Origin: Trichopria drosophilae
Lineage: Eukaryota > Arthropoda > Insecta > Hymenoptera > Diapriidae
Direction of reading: 5' to 3'
Length of the DNA: 64,000 nt
Assembly: GCA_030407085.1 (NCBI GenBank)
Contig: CM059583.1
Location: forward strand, 205,714,001 to 205,778,000
Part shown: positions 1 through 13,235 of the stretch, piece by piece
How positions within the stretch are numbered: the stretch's first letter is position 1
How the letters are laid out: each line of letters begins with the position of its first letter
Notes under the pieces: model-generated
Told to the model about the DNA's origin: nothing
Seen by the model: only the letters and a program-made list of their open reading frames with translations
Databases searched by the model: none
Translations under genes and position numbers: made by a program

Positions 1-912
1 CTTGCAAGAATAAGATATTTTATTACGGCACCATAAAAACAACTAGCTACAGTTAATCATCTGATCATTCTGATCAGTCTACCGAACCCAGAAAGTAAAC
101 AGGTATAACTCGATCACACCCTGCACACAAAATTTGTTCATAACTTCTAAATGATTTAATGATAATAATCGGCAAAAGTTGTTACAATTTTAATGGCTAA
201 TTATAAGTTTCTCAGAGTAACTACTTCCTAAATTCGGTAAAATCTACTTACAATGTTTTGCGCGTAACTGAATTTGTCGAAACATTTCAAATTCGTACTG
301 CAAATGTGGCTAAGTTTTAGTAATTTTGATACATTCCTTGATGGAATTGCGTGAATTCCACTGCATGCAAAACTACAAAAATTACCTATTGGTACAGTGA
401 TCAGCTCTTCATACACTACTAAGTATTCGGATAGTCATTCTACTTAAAAGGCGATACAATAGATTCACTGACTAAAGAACCCTTCCATCTAAGGCCTTGG
501 GTGTTCCAAAATATTTTCAATATAAACATGAAACGTTTCAGAAAAATAAATAGAAAAATAAACAGTTCAGTTCTACTTCAAAATCGAAAACCTGTATTTC
601 AATATAACATTGTCGGGTAATTGAAGTGATATACACGTTGTCCTTTCATTCGTTTGAATCTACAATTCACTTAACTAATTTACAAATAACGGCACTTTTT
701 TAACAAAAAATATTTATGCAATGTCATAAAGTCTTTCAATTTCAGCCATCGAAAATCATGAATTATGAAGAAGGAATAAAGTGATTCCTAAAAAAATATT
801 ATTTAAAAAATATTGTTTAAGTTAAGGTTTCATATAAAAATGCTTTTAACCCATTTGTACATAGTAATTTTCATTCTTGCATCTTGATTTCAGAATTTTT
901 TTCCTTTTCTAG
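1..912. other. AT-rich upstream stretch, no gene recognised
   Basis: No convincing coding region is visible on either strand. The stretch ends in a pyrimidine-rich splice acceptor (TTTTCTAG at about 905-912) directly in front of the first BTB exon, so part of it is probably intron or promoter of that gene, with the first exon lying in it or off the window. Confidence 0.5.
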
Positions 913-1949
913 GTTCATCAATCGTTATGGATATGGAGATTGATTTCATTGGTGTACTACCCGGAACATGCTGTACGTGGCCCATATCCGATATAAGTCC
1001 AATACATGATAATAGAGGGACGATAAAATCTCCGGAGTTCTACTTATCATGGAAAAATAATGTAAAATTCTTCCTAGAGATTTCACGGTTACGCAGCATC
1101 GACGATTGTGGCGCATGGATACTTCAAGTTCAGTCCTGCAGTAAAATAACGGAAAATTTGAACCTAATGTTGGTGGCATCCATCCAAGACAAGCAGAATG
1201 ACATCACTGAAGAACTATACTCAACAATAATCAGACATACATCAAGCGACCGATTGAAAGCGGAAATTGAATTGATGTCTGAAAGTAAGGCAATCGATTT
1301 ATTTTACGAAAATGGAAGAATTGTCGCTCAATTGTATATTTACCCGATGCCACCATTTGATTCCTTCAATATAAATATAATCGAAGACAAGAATATGATG
1401 AACGCAACATATGAAAAATCTAGAAAAAAGCTCTCAATTGATATAAGTTCGCTGTTTTTAAAAGCTGCTTCAAGTGATGTTACACTTTCCGTTCAGGGAG
1501 AAAAATTTCCTGCACATCGAGTTATACTTTCGGCCCGAAGCTCAGTTTTCGCTATGATGTTCACACATTCAATGAAAGAACAAATTACAAAAGAAGTTGA
1601 AATAGTTGATACACAACCTGACATAGTGAAGGAGATGTTACGTTACATGTATAGCGACAATGTTGAGAATTTAGAGGAACATGCTTTTGAATTACTTATT
1701 ATTGCCGATAAATACGCTCTAACTGCTCTGAAAGAAAAATGTTCCAATTGTTTAATACCAAATATAAGTGTAGACAACGCACCTAAAATTTTGTATTTGG
1801 CGCACAAACATAATGTCCAAGAATTGAAAAGAAAATCTTTGGATATTATCAAGAAACACAAAATTCAAGTGATACAAAAACCAGACTTTCAAGAGTTACT
1901 AAAATCAGATGTGGATTTACTACACGAATTATTTTGTTCTCTTACTTAA
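913..1949 (+). CDS. BTB/POZ protein, speckle-type POZ (SPOP/TDPOZ)-like, with degenerate MATH region
   Basis: Known role of the family: BTB proteins of the SPOP type bind cullin-3 through the BTB domain and recruit substrates through MATH. Seen: the ATG at 927 opens 340 codons. Residues ~1-165 have the length and position of a MATH domain but are poorly conserved. Residues ~170-275 are a clear BTB domain (SSDVTLSVQGEKFPAHRVIL, then RSSVFAMMF and MLRYMYSDNVENL), followed by a BACK-like helical tail (DKYALTALKEKC to LHELFCSL). A splice acceptor ends at 912 and the frame is open from there to the ATG, so a 5' exon may add residues. The same family recurs at 3767-4762 and a kinesin-light-chain-like gene lies between, all on the same strand within 4 kb. 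The weak MATH region suggests substrate specificity has drifted. Stop at 1947-1949. Confidence 0.85.
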
Positions 1950-3077
<1,128 letters not shown>

Positions 3078-3766
3078 TACCCAGATGGAAAATTTATTTA
3101 GGCTGGAATAAAGTCCTAGTCAGATAACCTTAATTTAAATCCTGCTTCTGATCAGGCGGCCCGTCCAACCCTGATAGATTGTGTAACTCATTCTGTGGTA
3201 AGGCCCTGATCAGGCGTACCGATGAAAGAGAACCTGCCGCAGTACTGCCAACACTACCTTTATAGTACAGATCTAGAATGGCGCAATGTCGGCCAATCAT
3301 TATAGTAAAAAAAAACGTACAAAATTTCAGGAGTTTTAGAACAGTTTATCATTCAGTTCATTCAAATTTTATATTATTTATGTATTAACGCATATCTGTA
3401 AATATCTTATACTATATTTTGAAATCTTTCAAATATTAATTTATAAACGTATTATAGATATATACAATATACATTCTTAATTATTTACCGTTCAGGGCCT
3501 GTACCTCAGGGGGCCTGATCAAGGTCAGATAAGTATGCAGGCTGCCTAAAGAAATTTACACTCGAGATAAATTCTTTTAAAATCTTCACAGCTAAAAATA
3601 AAACATTATTTTTGAAACAATGTTATCTGCATAGACATACATACCAACAAAATAGAATTATTTCATTTTTTGACTAGTGATCTATTGATCATCGCTGTTA
3701 TTTGATTCAAATATTGAGATAAAACTAAAGAATGATTATTCAATAAAATAACTTCTTTGTTTTCAG
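3078..3766. other. Spacer with repeated CCTGATCAGG-type palindromes; ends in splice acceptor
   Basis: No coding region. Copies or near-copies of the palindrome CCTGATCAGG occur at about 3154-3162, 3203-3213 and 3513-3523, suggesting remains of a small inverted-repeat element. The end (CTTTGTTTTCAG, to 3766) is a strong acceptor for the next exon. Confidence 0.45.
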
Positions 3767-4762
3767 AAAAAGATACAGAAGAGCGTGACATTCGAATTGC
3801 CACCTATTAATACTTCGCAGCAAATCTGTTACAAGTTCACATGGAAAATAGAGAATATGATGCAGAGTTTAAAGCATGGAAATTTTTTGATATCGGAAGA
3901 ATTCTTCATGTGTTTTCCTAAAAAACAAACATTTTTCTTGAAGATAACACCAGATGATAGTATGGAAGAACTCTACCTATCGGTGCACTTTCAGAATAAT
4001 TCTACAAATATGTACGTAATGCGGTATTTTCTCATAACAAATGATACTTCACAAACTTTAACAAATAGTACAGAGTTCATTATTGATAAAAATATAAGTT
4101 CCAAAACATTTTACTTCATGAATCTCAAAAATACAGACACGTATTGGGATAAACTGAAAGAACTCGAAGTGTGCATGTACCCATGTGCTTCAAAGATATC
4201 CGACGAGCATAAATACAACAACGAGGATTTATCGAAAGATCTTGGGGCACTCCTAAACAATGATACGTTCAGCGATGTTACATTATTTGTTCAAAATACC
4301 AAAATTTCTGCTCATAAAAATATCCTTGCAGCTCGCAGCGCATTTTTTAAAGAAATGTTTACTACCGATGTTATGGCACAAGAAAAGTCTGAAGTATGCA
4401 TGAATAATGAACAACTTAGTATTATAATGGAAATGTTAAATTATATTTACTGTGACAATGTTAATAATTTAGACAAAATTGTGGAAGAGTTAGTTGTAGT
4501 TGCGGATAAATACGCGTTACCTGGGCTCAAAGCAAAATGTGTAGATTACTTAGGTGATAACATTAAAACTGAAAATCTTACAAGTACACTGCGTTTGGCT
4601 TTTAAACACGACATCGAAATATTGAAAATACAAGCTATGAATTTCGTTCGAAAGAATGTCAAGGAAATGATGCTCAATACCGATTTTCTACAGTTATTCC
4701 ATTCTGATCCCAATTTGATGAAAGAATTATTTTGTCATGTACTTTGTACTAACAGTAAATAA
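3767..4762 (+). CDS. MATH-BTB protein, speckle-type POZ-like (3' exon)
   Basis: Probable cullin-3 substrate adaptor. Seen: an exon from the acceptor at 3765-3766 stays open to the stop at 4760-4762. There is no ATG in the first codons (KKIQKSVTFELPP), so the start must lie in an upstream exon; a GTG at 3785 is not credible as a nuclear start. A MATH/TRAF-like domain spans about the first 130 residues (CYKFTWKIENM; FPKKQTFFLKITPDD; EELYLSVHFQN). The BTB domain follows (FSDVTLFVQNTKISAHKNIL, AARSAFFKEMF, EMLNYIYCDNVNNL). A BACK-like tail ends MKELFCHVLCTNSK. It is a clear paralogue of the 913-1949 gene, with a better preserved MATH part. No internal stop or frameshift seen. Confidence 0.85.
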   Translation, partial: KKIQKSVTFELPPINTSQQICYKFTWKIENMMQSLKHGNFLISEEFFMCFPKKQTFFLKITPDDSMEELYLSVHFQNNSTNMYVMRYFLITNDTSQTLTNSTEFIIDKNISSKTFYFMNLKNTDTYWDKLKELEVCMYPCASKISDEHKYNNEDLSKDLGALLNNDTFSDVTLFVQNTKISAHKNILAARSAFFKEMFTTDVMAQEKSEVCMNNEQLSIIMEMLNYIYCDNVNNLDKIVEELVVVADKYALPGLKAKCVDYLGDNIKTENLTSTLRLAFKHDIEILKIQAMNFVRKNVKEMMLNTDFLQLFHSDPNLMKELFCHVLCTNSK

Positions 4763-5859
4763 TTTAGATTATTAGAATTTCGACATGTTTTATTTATAAA
4801 TTAAGTAGTGCATGCGTTGTTGCATAAACACAAAAAAATACGGAGTACAGAATAATATGTAAATAATATGTATAAAACTACGATATTATAGAGTTGTAAC
4901 TAAACGGTGAGCTGGAACTAAAAAAAAAGTTAGGTCCGTCCCACCAATGAAAAGAATAGCGATAACTTTTTTCTATCTACTATAAGTAATACAAAACATG
5001 TTTAAATTATATTCTTTTCAATAATATATGTAATAAAAAAAATTGATCTATTCATTAAATACATTACCATGTATTCGAAATTACTCACAAATTATTTGAT
5101 TATCTAACTGAACTCATTGCTAGAAACAGAATATCTAGCCACGGCTTCCTTATTAGATACAAAATGTTTACATCTATATTCCACACAGCCAGTGCAAGAC
5201 TAACAATCAAAACAAATGCACTAGTAAAGTTACATTATTTACATATAAAAATTCTTTGTTGAACAAGTCAGTGCGTATTGTGTAATCTTCACTTCCGGAA
5301 TAAAAAAAATTAGTGTGGCACAAGTGTGGTAAAAGTGTGGCTGCTGTTATGTGGCGAATGTGTGGCGCAGTAGACGGAGTAAAGATAAGGATAATAGGAT
5401 AAAAGAAAACTAAGGCAGAAGCTAGATTTTAAGTACAGAGTATATAGAGATGATAAAAAACGGACTGAATGTATAAGTTAAAAGAACAAAATGAGAACAT
5501 CAACGACTAAATAGTACCAAAAGAGAACTTTATCAGTGCTATGGAGATCGAAATGAGAACTTGAATTTCGACTCGGGTTGGTATCCCGATAGCAGAACAA
5601 AATAATTTTATTTTTTTTTAAATAAATTAAAATATTAATTAGTATGAAAATTTTTACTCCTAAAATTAATTGATAGATTATAACAATATTAGTACATAAT
5701 TTGTCTTCAATGTTAATGAAATTATTAATCGGTTAACCGTATTTTGAAAGTTTTATATACTGAAAGATATAGACGTTTAAGTTTAAGTCATCTCTTATAT
5801 TGTCTAATATGAAATTATTTAATTTTGTAATAAATCTGCTTTGAATTTTACTGTAATTA
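4763..5859. other. AT-rich intergenic stretch with a short GTGTGG-rich patch
   Basis: No gene seen. Around 5312-5372 the motif GTGTGG recurs about five times with irregular spacing, a degenerate minisatellite. Confidence 0.4.
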
Positions 5860-6225
5860 AATTGCAGGTTAGAGTTGTGACAGGTTCACGTTCTCTAACC
5901 TGCCGATGTGACAGGTTCACGTTCTCTAACCTAACCAGCGTGACCCGAGGCGAGCAAAACACGAGAAAATTTTGCGCCGATCTTTGGGAATTACGAAACA
6001 TTCTTCAGTTAATACTTTATAACTAAAATATTTCTTGTTTTATTGGTTACCAATTAAGCAATTTTGGATAAATTCTGATGCTAGAACGTAGTTAAAACTA
6101 GATTCAGAAATTATGTATTGAACGGCAGGTTAGAGAACGTGAACCTTTCACATCTCTAACCTGCAATTTAATTCATAATTTCTGAATCTATTTTTAACTA
6201 TTTCCTATCAGCAGAATTTATCGCA
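5860..6225. repeat. Inverted-repeat element built on an AGGTTAGAGAACGTGAACCT module
   Basis: The module GTGACAGGTTCACGTTCTCT occurs twice in direct orientation (about 5876-5932) and once inverted (about 6123-6150). Around the inverted copy, arms of about 50 bases (6068-6117 and 6173-6222, with TTCAGAAATTATG against CATAATTTCTGAA) are inverted repeats of each other. This is a small non-autonomous foldback or MITE-like element; no transposase. Confidence 0.6.
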
Positions 6226-6589
6226 AATCAGTTATTCGGTAGTCAATCAATGTTAAGGACTGGTGGAAGGGCTTTACATAAAATGCACGATTTGATCGGT
6301 CGACGAGTAATGCCTTTAAATTTATTCCGATCCCGTGGTGACGACTCAATCGCGACGCGGACCTCCTAACCCGACGACGTTCCGAAACGTTCTCAAAAAC
6401 CCGATCATCACTTTTTCACACCTAAGTTCGATTTTTCAAACTCTCGAACATTTAAAAAGACTACAACGTCATATTATACATCGATATTATACTATTCGAA
6501 TTACAAATAATTGTATCCCGATCGGAACCATTTTGAAGAGCCTTTTACATAATTTTGCCTAACAGGCCTGCTTCATTTTGAGAGGTACC
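6226..6589. other. Spacer, nothing recognised
   Basis: Moderately GC-rich sequence with a CGACGCGG-type patch near 6350-6380. No supported gene or repeat structure. Confidence 0.3.
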
Positions 6590-6599
6590 CCCATTCGGG

Positions 6600-6990
6600 T
6601 GTGCAATGGCGTAGGGAAAACCACCTTTGTGGGAAAAACCTACGCCGGGTACCGCCGGGATGCTGAATATACGGCCCAGTATTGACCCAGCGTTAACAGC
6701 CGACTTTCGGCTACCGATGCTGTCCCAACGTCGGCAACTTCACTGTGCCAGAATCGGGCCAGCATTGGTAGCCGATAACAATATGCCAACATTCGGCTGA
6801 AAAATGGACAACGCATCGGGCCAGGCCTGTCAAATTGATCTCATAGGCATTTCTCCCGATCGTCATCCCAGCGTCGGTCCGAGTATCTAACCAAGTCTGG
6901 CAAATTGATTGTGCCAACTCTCGGACTAGCGATGGAAACATTCGGGACCGAACATCGGCCCAACCCTGGCAAATTTATTTCACACTGAAT
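6600..6990. repeat. Degenerate tandem repeat (CGGCCCAGC-type minisatellite)
   Basis: From about 6660 to 6985 variants of a short unit recur with period roughly 35-45 (GGCCCAGTATTG, GGGCCAGCATTGG, CGGGCCAGGCCTGTCAAATTG, CGGCCCAACCCTGGCAAATT). Just before it, about 6607-6645 forms a hairpin with GGCGTAGG against CCTACGCC. No protein signal. Confidence 0.5.
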
Positions 6991-9026
6991 ATTGCCGATC
7001 GAATATAGACCTTATCGAAAACGGTGCAAGTTAGAGCAAAAATTTACTAAACCTTTTTTGTAGAGGAGGAAATTCCCTACAAAAAAGTTCGGGAGAGCCC
7101 TAGTCTAAAAGTATAACTTAGGCGGGATGCCTTGAAGGAAACATCGTAGTTTTTCTGTCTCGTCGTAGAACGTTTTCATACTCTGAGACTGTGAGTTTCT
7201 TAAATTGATATCTCGCGGCACATGGTACAGAAGCAGCCCTGACATCTTAGTACAGTAGCGAAGGATTCCCTACAGTTTCATACTCCAACAGTTCTCTCCG
7301 TGTACGAGCCCTCCGATCTCTGGAGACTCGGCCCACAGCCAGCGGTGACTTTTGAATCACCGGGGAAACCCAGCAATTTAGTTCCGGCCGTAGCCGCTAG
7401 GACCGCGTTGCTGAACCGCATACGAAATAGCGCCCGCGTTCCTTGAAGTGTGGGCATCGGTGCGACAACTCCGGCCGGAGGGCGAACTCGCCACTTTTAC
7501 TTTTGGGTCGGGGGAATTTTCCCTCCGACTAACAACTAACTTTTCGTTTTCACTTTTCACGACGAATTAGAAATTAATATTTTTATTTACAGGAATATAT
7601 TGTAGTACGAAATTTCACGCACGTACACTGAGAGAAGACCGGTTATGCACATGTACGGTCTAATGCGCAACAACAGTCCGATAGCTTTACGACATATGCT
7701 GCGCCAAATTTAGAGCAACTGCTACTCTATGAGATTTGACTTCTGCTGCCCGATATGCGTATAGTACACTTGCTGTATTAAATGTCGGACACTAGATGCA
7801 CTTGTTCCAAGAGTCATAAGGACCAAAACTGTGGGGACAAACGCAGTAAACGAAAACGTCAAGAATCCGAATTCAAAGCCATAAATGCGGATTCTTTTAA
7901 AGATTATGTTTTGGTAAAGAATTAAAATGTCATAAATAACCGTGTACGAAGATCGTAAGTTCAATATCGAAGAATAAATAATGTATACATTTTTGTACCT
8001 ATCTTCAGTAAACATCATTAGAATACACCTGCCGTGGGAAAAAAAGTCAACCTTGTAATCAACGACAGTAAGTTTCAGATCTACATGTTTTGTGCAGTAT
8101 TTGAATACCTAATAATCAATGTCAATATATGAAATGTTTACATTCATGTCTGAAATTCATCATAGATGCGCGTACACTGAAAAAAATAAAACGCTTGAAG
8201 AACTATTTCCCCTTATTAACTCAATTCTTACTAAAATAACAAGGATTCCTTCTTAGGACAGGATAACCTCGCTGTTTTAAAAATAGGAAATATGCTTGCT
8301 TAAAAGTATAGAAAATGTTTGAAATAACAAGGTATCCTTGTTAAACTAGCAACAGAGATGCAGTTATATTAGTAGATGATATTATGCATAATAGCAGAGG
8401 GATCTCTGTCAAAATAGAAGTGATAAATTATTCAATTAACCAGGTTTCTTAACTGTGAAAGTAAGGTTCCGTATAGTTGCCATACAAATATTATAATGCT
8501 TCATAAGATAAATAAATTATATATACTGTTTGAAATGGCAAGCATGTACATATGCATTAAACACCTCGAAAGTCTAAAACATATACCCTTTACATTTAAT
8601 TTAAATTTAATTCAGTAATAAGCTGGGTCAATGAAATACATTAAATTGATTTTTTCCAAAGTCATTACATTTCAATTATAGTTTTTTAAATTTAATTATT
8701 TTGAATAAACATTACTTATATTATGATATAAATGTATCATGTATTTTGATTCTAAACTTTCAAATATTTATTATGATTTAAAAGATCTATATCAATGCAG
8801 AAATGAAAGAAAACATTCTCCGTAGAAAATATTTTTATCTATGTTCGACTTTCGGTAGCTGAAATCTATTATATCTTTTGATGATTGAAAATCTGTTACT
8901 GCAAGATCAAGTTGTAATAAATTTAGCCTTAAATAATTAATCTGTAAGAAATGTGTATAAAGAAATTCATGATGTAGGCCTCCGAGACCTTGCTTTGGAA
9001 GTGTTCGAAAAGTTGAATTGGTGTTC
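6991..9026. other. Mostly non-coding; hairpin at 7056-7088 and one doubtful exon
   Basis: A TTTTTTGTAG...CTACAAAAAA hairpin at about 7056-7088 resembles the hairpin in the long-inverted-repeat elements at 25.4, 35.7, 36.9 and 38.0 kb. On the minus strand about 7722-7832 follows an acceptor-like CCCCACAG and reads a hydrophobic-to-polar peptide (LVLMTLGTSASSVRHLIQQ); it is open but no family could be named. Otherwise AT-rich with no supported gene. Confidence 0.35.
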
Positions 9027-9555
9027 AATTTGGACCTTTTTTTTCATTAGCATTATCTCTTATTTGAAGTTATGCGGTTTGTTCCAATCAATTTTCGTCA
9101 AGCTTTTGAGATTCTGGCATAACTCGAGACCAGGCTATAGGGTCATTTTTATACGAAACTGAAGGAGATACAATTATGACGAATTGGGGCATTTTTTCTC
9201 TAATTGCAGTATACGCTTTAATGTTTGCAATGTTATTCAAGGCATATTAAATTAGTTTTCTAATGTATAGTAGATTTGAACCAATTCAACTAGATAGTAT
9301 TAAATGCTCACAGCAAATTTAATAAAAAAAAAATAAAGAAAAATAAAAAAATATAAAACTTATGCTGAACAATAAAATTAATGAAAAATGACACAATTTG
9401 TCCTCATTATATATCTTCTAATTTATTTTCAAAATTACTTTATAGCCTTGTCTCGAGTTATGCCAGATTCTCATTTCCCTGAAAAAATTTGATTGGATCA
9501 AATGTCACAACTTGTAATCCGAGAAAATGCTCAATAAAAAAAGAGGTCCAAATTA
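9027..9555. mobile_element. Non-autonomous long-TIR (foldback/MITE-like) element
   Basis: Arms of about 115 bases are inverted repeats: 9027-9140 (AATTTGGACCTTTTTTTT ... CTGGCATAACTCGAGACC) and 9442-9555 (GTCTCGAGTTATGCCAGA ... AGAGGTCCAAATT). The AT-rich centre has no coding capacity. Confidence 0.7.
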
Positions 9556-10247
9556 AGCCCGCGGGATAACGGCAATCGCGGCTGCGCCGGCGGATTTGCG
9601 GGAGGTATGAATTTGCTTGCTGCAGGGACGCGTAGGTAACGACGGTTGCCTATTCGGAAGGCGGGTTCGGAAACTTTCGTTTCATCCCCTCCTTTCTTCG
9701 GGAACAAGGAAAGAAATATTGTTTATTCTACATATAATATATACGTATATCAGTAGGTTTATTTATTTGGTAATGACGGAAACCTTTCTGGCAAATGAAC
9801 GGCCTATATACAAAATATTTACGGTTTATCCGGCGTGAAGAATTTATCACAATTTGGTCGTGATCTAATAGTATACAATAATGAATGAAGGTTAGGTTAG
9901 GAATTAAATCAAAACACATATGGGTACGCATAAACATTATAACACTTGCCTGGGCATAAAAACTTTCACGGAATAAGAGAAAAGCCCGGGCAAGGGAATC
10001 CTTTATTGAATAACTTGAAATTAGACAGTTTAAAGACTCTAATGCAAATAAGAAAGAGAAGTTACAATAGAAATTTAACTGATAACTCTGTTTCGAGGAA
10101 CCGGTATTTAAGAGAGCTCTCTTACCAACGCTATTAATTGTATGAATTAAGAAGCGGATGTGGAGCCAAATTTCCACTTAAACGTTAGATGTCCAGAAAG
10201 AAATCCAAAAGAACTTTGAGGATGTGCGGTTCACCAAGGGCGGAACG
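9556..10247. other. No gene recognised
   Basis: A GC-rich patch (about 9558-9700) gives way to ordinary AT-rich DNA. Short open frames overlap on both strands without family resemblance. Confidence 0.35.
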
Positions 10248-10481
10248 GATTGCACCTTCTTTATGTCGCAGGATGCCTCGTTGTGTCGAGGAAACCAGCC
10301 TGGGACGACGAGCGGAGTCAAAATCCGCCGCGTCAGTGCAGATCGTGGAGATGCGTAATTTGCCTCGTACTTGGGATGGATGCACTTTCAAATGCCACAG
10401 GATGCCTCGACGTCTCGAAGGTACCAGCCTGTGGCGACGAGTGGAACCAAAGTCCACCGCGTCAGTGCAGTCCTTGGAGGT
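10248..10481. repeat. Two diverged tandem copies of a ~129-base unit
   Basis: The unit around 10248-10352 recurs at about 10377-10481, sharing CAGGATGCCTCG, ACCAGCCTG, GACGAG and CGCGTCAGTGCAG in the same order. Divergence is high, so the duplication is old. The frame is open through both copies but shows no recognised domain. Confidence 0.6.
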
Positions 10482-11869
10482 GGCACGCAGATCACTCGTA
10501 CATGACCTAACCTCCCAAACTCAATGACAATTTCAAGCAGGCCATAATATGCCAAACAATAATTTTAGGTGAAATTACGATTTATTATTAAAGTCTAAAT
10601 TACATACAGATTACCGCTTTAGAATTGGAGTCGTTGGTTTTAAACCCTTTTTGAATCAAACTCGATGCAGCCGTCGGCAATAGGAATCAATAATCCGAAT
10701 CCAGTCAATATCGCTCAATTGTTCTTTTTTATACTTTCGAGCTAAATTGAGCAGTCAGCGGACTATGGCGCGGGAAATTTAAAATTAGCGATATGGTATA
10801 ACTAGAGTAAACACGGCGTGTGACAATGAACGGAAAATTACGGAGTTTTGTCGCGAGATGTATCGCGAAGTCAAAATAAACTAACTACTTTATAAATTAG
10901 AAAATAGAATGTTAGTACATATTATTGTTTGGATGATATGTATCAATGGGCGCGGTAATTGCGGGTCGACGTGCGATGTGTCCACTTGCGAAATCTCTTT
11001 ATCACGGCGACTGGCACCTTCACCACGTAGGGACCTGCGAGATATAGCAGGCGTTGCTGGCTGTTACTGAAGTGTCGGGAGGGTTTGGCAACACCGGAAT
11101 TTGTTGTTCGGGAATCGGCTCTTAGCTTGGGATGGTTGGTTGATGACCGCTGCTATCGCGGCGGGGCCTGGATCCTCGATGAAGCCGGTGTTTGAACGGG
11201 TTATCCGTAGTTGCGGGGCAGAGCTGGCGGTAGCCGGTTTTTCCGATACGACCGGTGTGTCTGCAATAGGTGGACTGCATGCATGGTGGGTGACGGAGTG
11301 TTGTTGAAAGCCGTTGTGGTCTGGTCGGCTTCCTTACGTACGCGAGGGGTTCCATGACAACTCGATGATACTATGGTTATTTGTCACGCCCACAGTTTAT
11401 CGCCATTCGGGCGTCCCTCCGTGGAGGTAGCCCCCGAAGAGGCTGGAAAAGATGGTGGGCTTACCTAACCCCGCCATTCCCGTGAAGCATGCTTGCACGG
11501 CAATGGCTGCAGCTATTTCCGGCGGGTGCATGCCGCCGGTCCATGCTGGTTAGGGATTTGTTATCTTTTCTAGCAAAACCACGTCCCCAATAACGCCGAA
11601 CCTCACAGCGGGCCGTGAGGTTGCGCGCGATTTGGGTGCCCCCGCGAGTCCAACACCACTGCCCGGGCGAGTGAGGCCTCCCATGGCCCTGACAAAAGAG
11701 GCAGAGACATGGATGGCACTGGCTCGGGGCCCCCGGGCTCCCACGGTACCTTATACCAGGGTTTGGGTCTAGCTTTCCTGATACATGCCTGCCAAGTGAT
11801 GCTAGATGACCCAGCTCGGATCCTTAGAGCGGAGACGAATCGCCACCGTAAGGGCCGAGCTGTTAGATG
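10482..11869. other. No supported gene; GC-rich part may be 3' UTR of the R1-like relic
   Basis: 10482-11000 is ordinary non-coding DNA. From about 11030 the base composition turns GC-rich, like the R1-like relic that starts at 11870 on the minus strand, so part of 11030-11869 is probably its 3' untranslated end. No terminal repeat was found to fix the boundary. Confidence 0.35.
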
Positions 11870-13235
11870 TTAAGATGCCGAGTCCTCTGAACTACTCACT
11901 CCCCTCGCTCTTGTTCGCATCAGTCGCATTCCTGCGCCAGCGGCTCTTAAACGCATATTGAGCGTACTCTGCGACTGCTCGGAAGGTCTTTTGGAGGTCA
12001 AGAGGCCGCTGACGCGACGTCCCAAGCTCCCTCCTGAGCGTTCCAGGTCACTCCCATGGAAGTCAGATTCCTCTTCCTCGCGTAAAGGGGGCAGTCGCAC
12101 AGAAGGTGCAGCGCGTCCTCGCGATGGTGCCCCAGTCGCACCCACTGGTGGGGGCTAGACGCCTCGAGAATAGGTAGGCGTTTAACGATCCATGACCGGT
12201 CAAGATAAATGGCAGGTATATGGGGATGTCAAGCCACCCGCACTCCCGAAGGACATCTGCCCGGGGAGCGAAACTCCCATCGTTCCCGCCACAGCGTCGT
12301 CGCGTTCGCCTCCAGCCTAACTATCTCCTCGCGATTCCGCATTCCTGCAGTTAGCTCAGGGTCACTTGTATCCGCAATGTCCCCTACCCTCTGAAGCAGA
12401 GCCTTCGTTCGTCGGACTCTAGCTTCCAGATCCCAAGGGATGGCGTCCATCAGGACCTGGAGAGCCACGGTCGAGACTGTATGGCACGAACGAAGGAAGA
12501 CACGCAGGGCCACCTGCTGTGCAGAGATCAGCATTTTATGCCCCCATACGCCTGCACCATACAGTGCCTTAGCTCCAAAGAGGCCATGATGCACGATTGT
12601 GGCAGCCTTCCTCTTCAGACCCTACTCCTTGCGTAGGATCCTGCCCATCTGGCCCCCGACATTTATCAGGGTGTTCCTGAGGTCCGCTAAGTGCGGGTGG
12701 AAGCTCTGCCGTTCGCCAATCGTGATGCCCAAATATTTGACCTCGTCCTTGTAGGCTATTCATTCTCTTCTGTACGATGTGCATGGCTTTCTTGCGAGGG
12801 AGCCACAGAGCAGCACCGTGGCTGATTTTCTGGGGTTTACATCCACGCCAGCTACGTCTCCCCAGTTCCCAGCTACGCGAGCGAGAATAATTGCCGTTTT
12901 TTCAACGATCGCACGACTTGGTCCACTTACTATAATAAACAAGTCGTCGGCGTAAGCAACGACGGTCGACATGTCAGCACGATCATGTTGTGGTCGCTAT
13001 TCACCCACGTAGGCTCTATGGCCCAGCGGAGACTAAGGGACCCGGTGTTCATCCCCAGCGTGACATCTATATTGGACCTTCCTCGCCCCCCCCCCCCCAC
13101 GAAGATGTAGTGCAAGCCTTGCAAGCCTCGGCACGGTACCTCACACCTTACTTTGAGCGCCATAGGAGTCCCGGAGCGAGCCAGTCCTCTAACTGCCTTT
13201 CAGCAGCCCCCTGGGAATCTCCACGGATTCCTCCC
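11870..13235 (-). mobile_element. R1-clade-like non-LTR retrotransposon relic (ORF2 pieces)
   Basis: Read on the minus strand: (i) the end of an apurinic endonuclease at about 13235-12985 (RSNIDVTLG, then VNSDHNMIVLT); (ii) the RT core with the catalytic box VVAYADDLFIIVSG at about 12972-12925; (iii) the RT thumb (KYLGITIGERQSFHPHLADL) with a stop near 12625; (iv) 12594-12229, a C-terminal part typical of R1-type ORF2 (YGAGVWGHKMLISAQQVALR); (v) a Cys/His finger near 12150 (CDWGTIAR ... LLCDC). Endonuclease and YADD box are almost adjacent, so most of the N-terminal RT is deleted, and several frameshifts separate the pieces. R1-type elements usually encode EN-RT-finger in one ~1,000-residue ORF2. 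This copy cannot be active. Confidence 0.8.

Noticed and set aside
3785..3787. GTG as start of the second BTB gene; likewise TTG at 40,020 for the IR
   Set aside because: Non-ATG starts are not expected; both frames continue upstream to splice acceptors.
9890..9905. GGTTAGGTTAGG as telomeric TTAGG repeat (also near 14,325)
   Set aside because: Only two or three units, period six instead of five; the surroundings are ordinary dispersed repeats.
10189..10527. Open frame of 112 codons across the 129-base tandem units
   Set aside because: The frame is open on both strands because of composition; no domain, and the repeat is diverged without preference for codon position.
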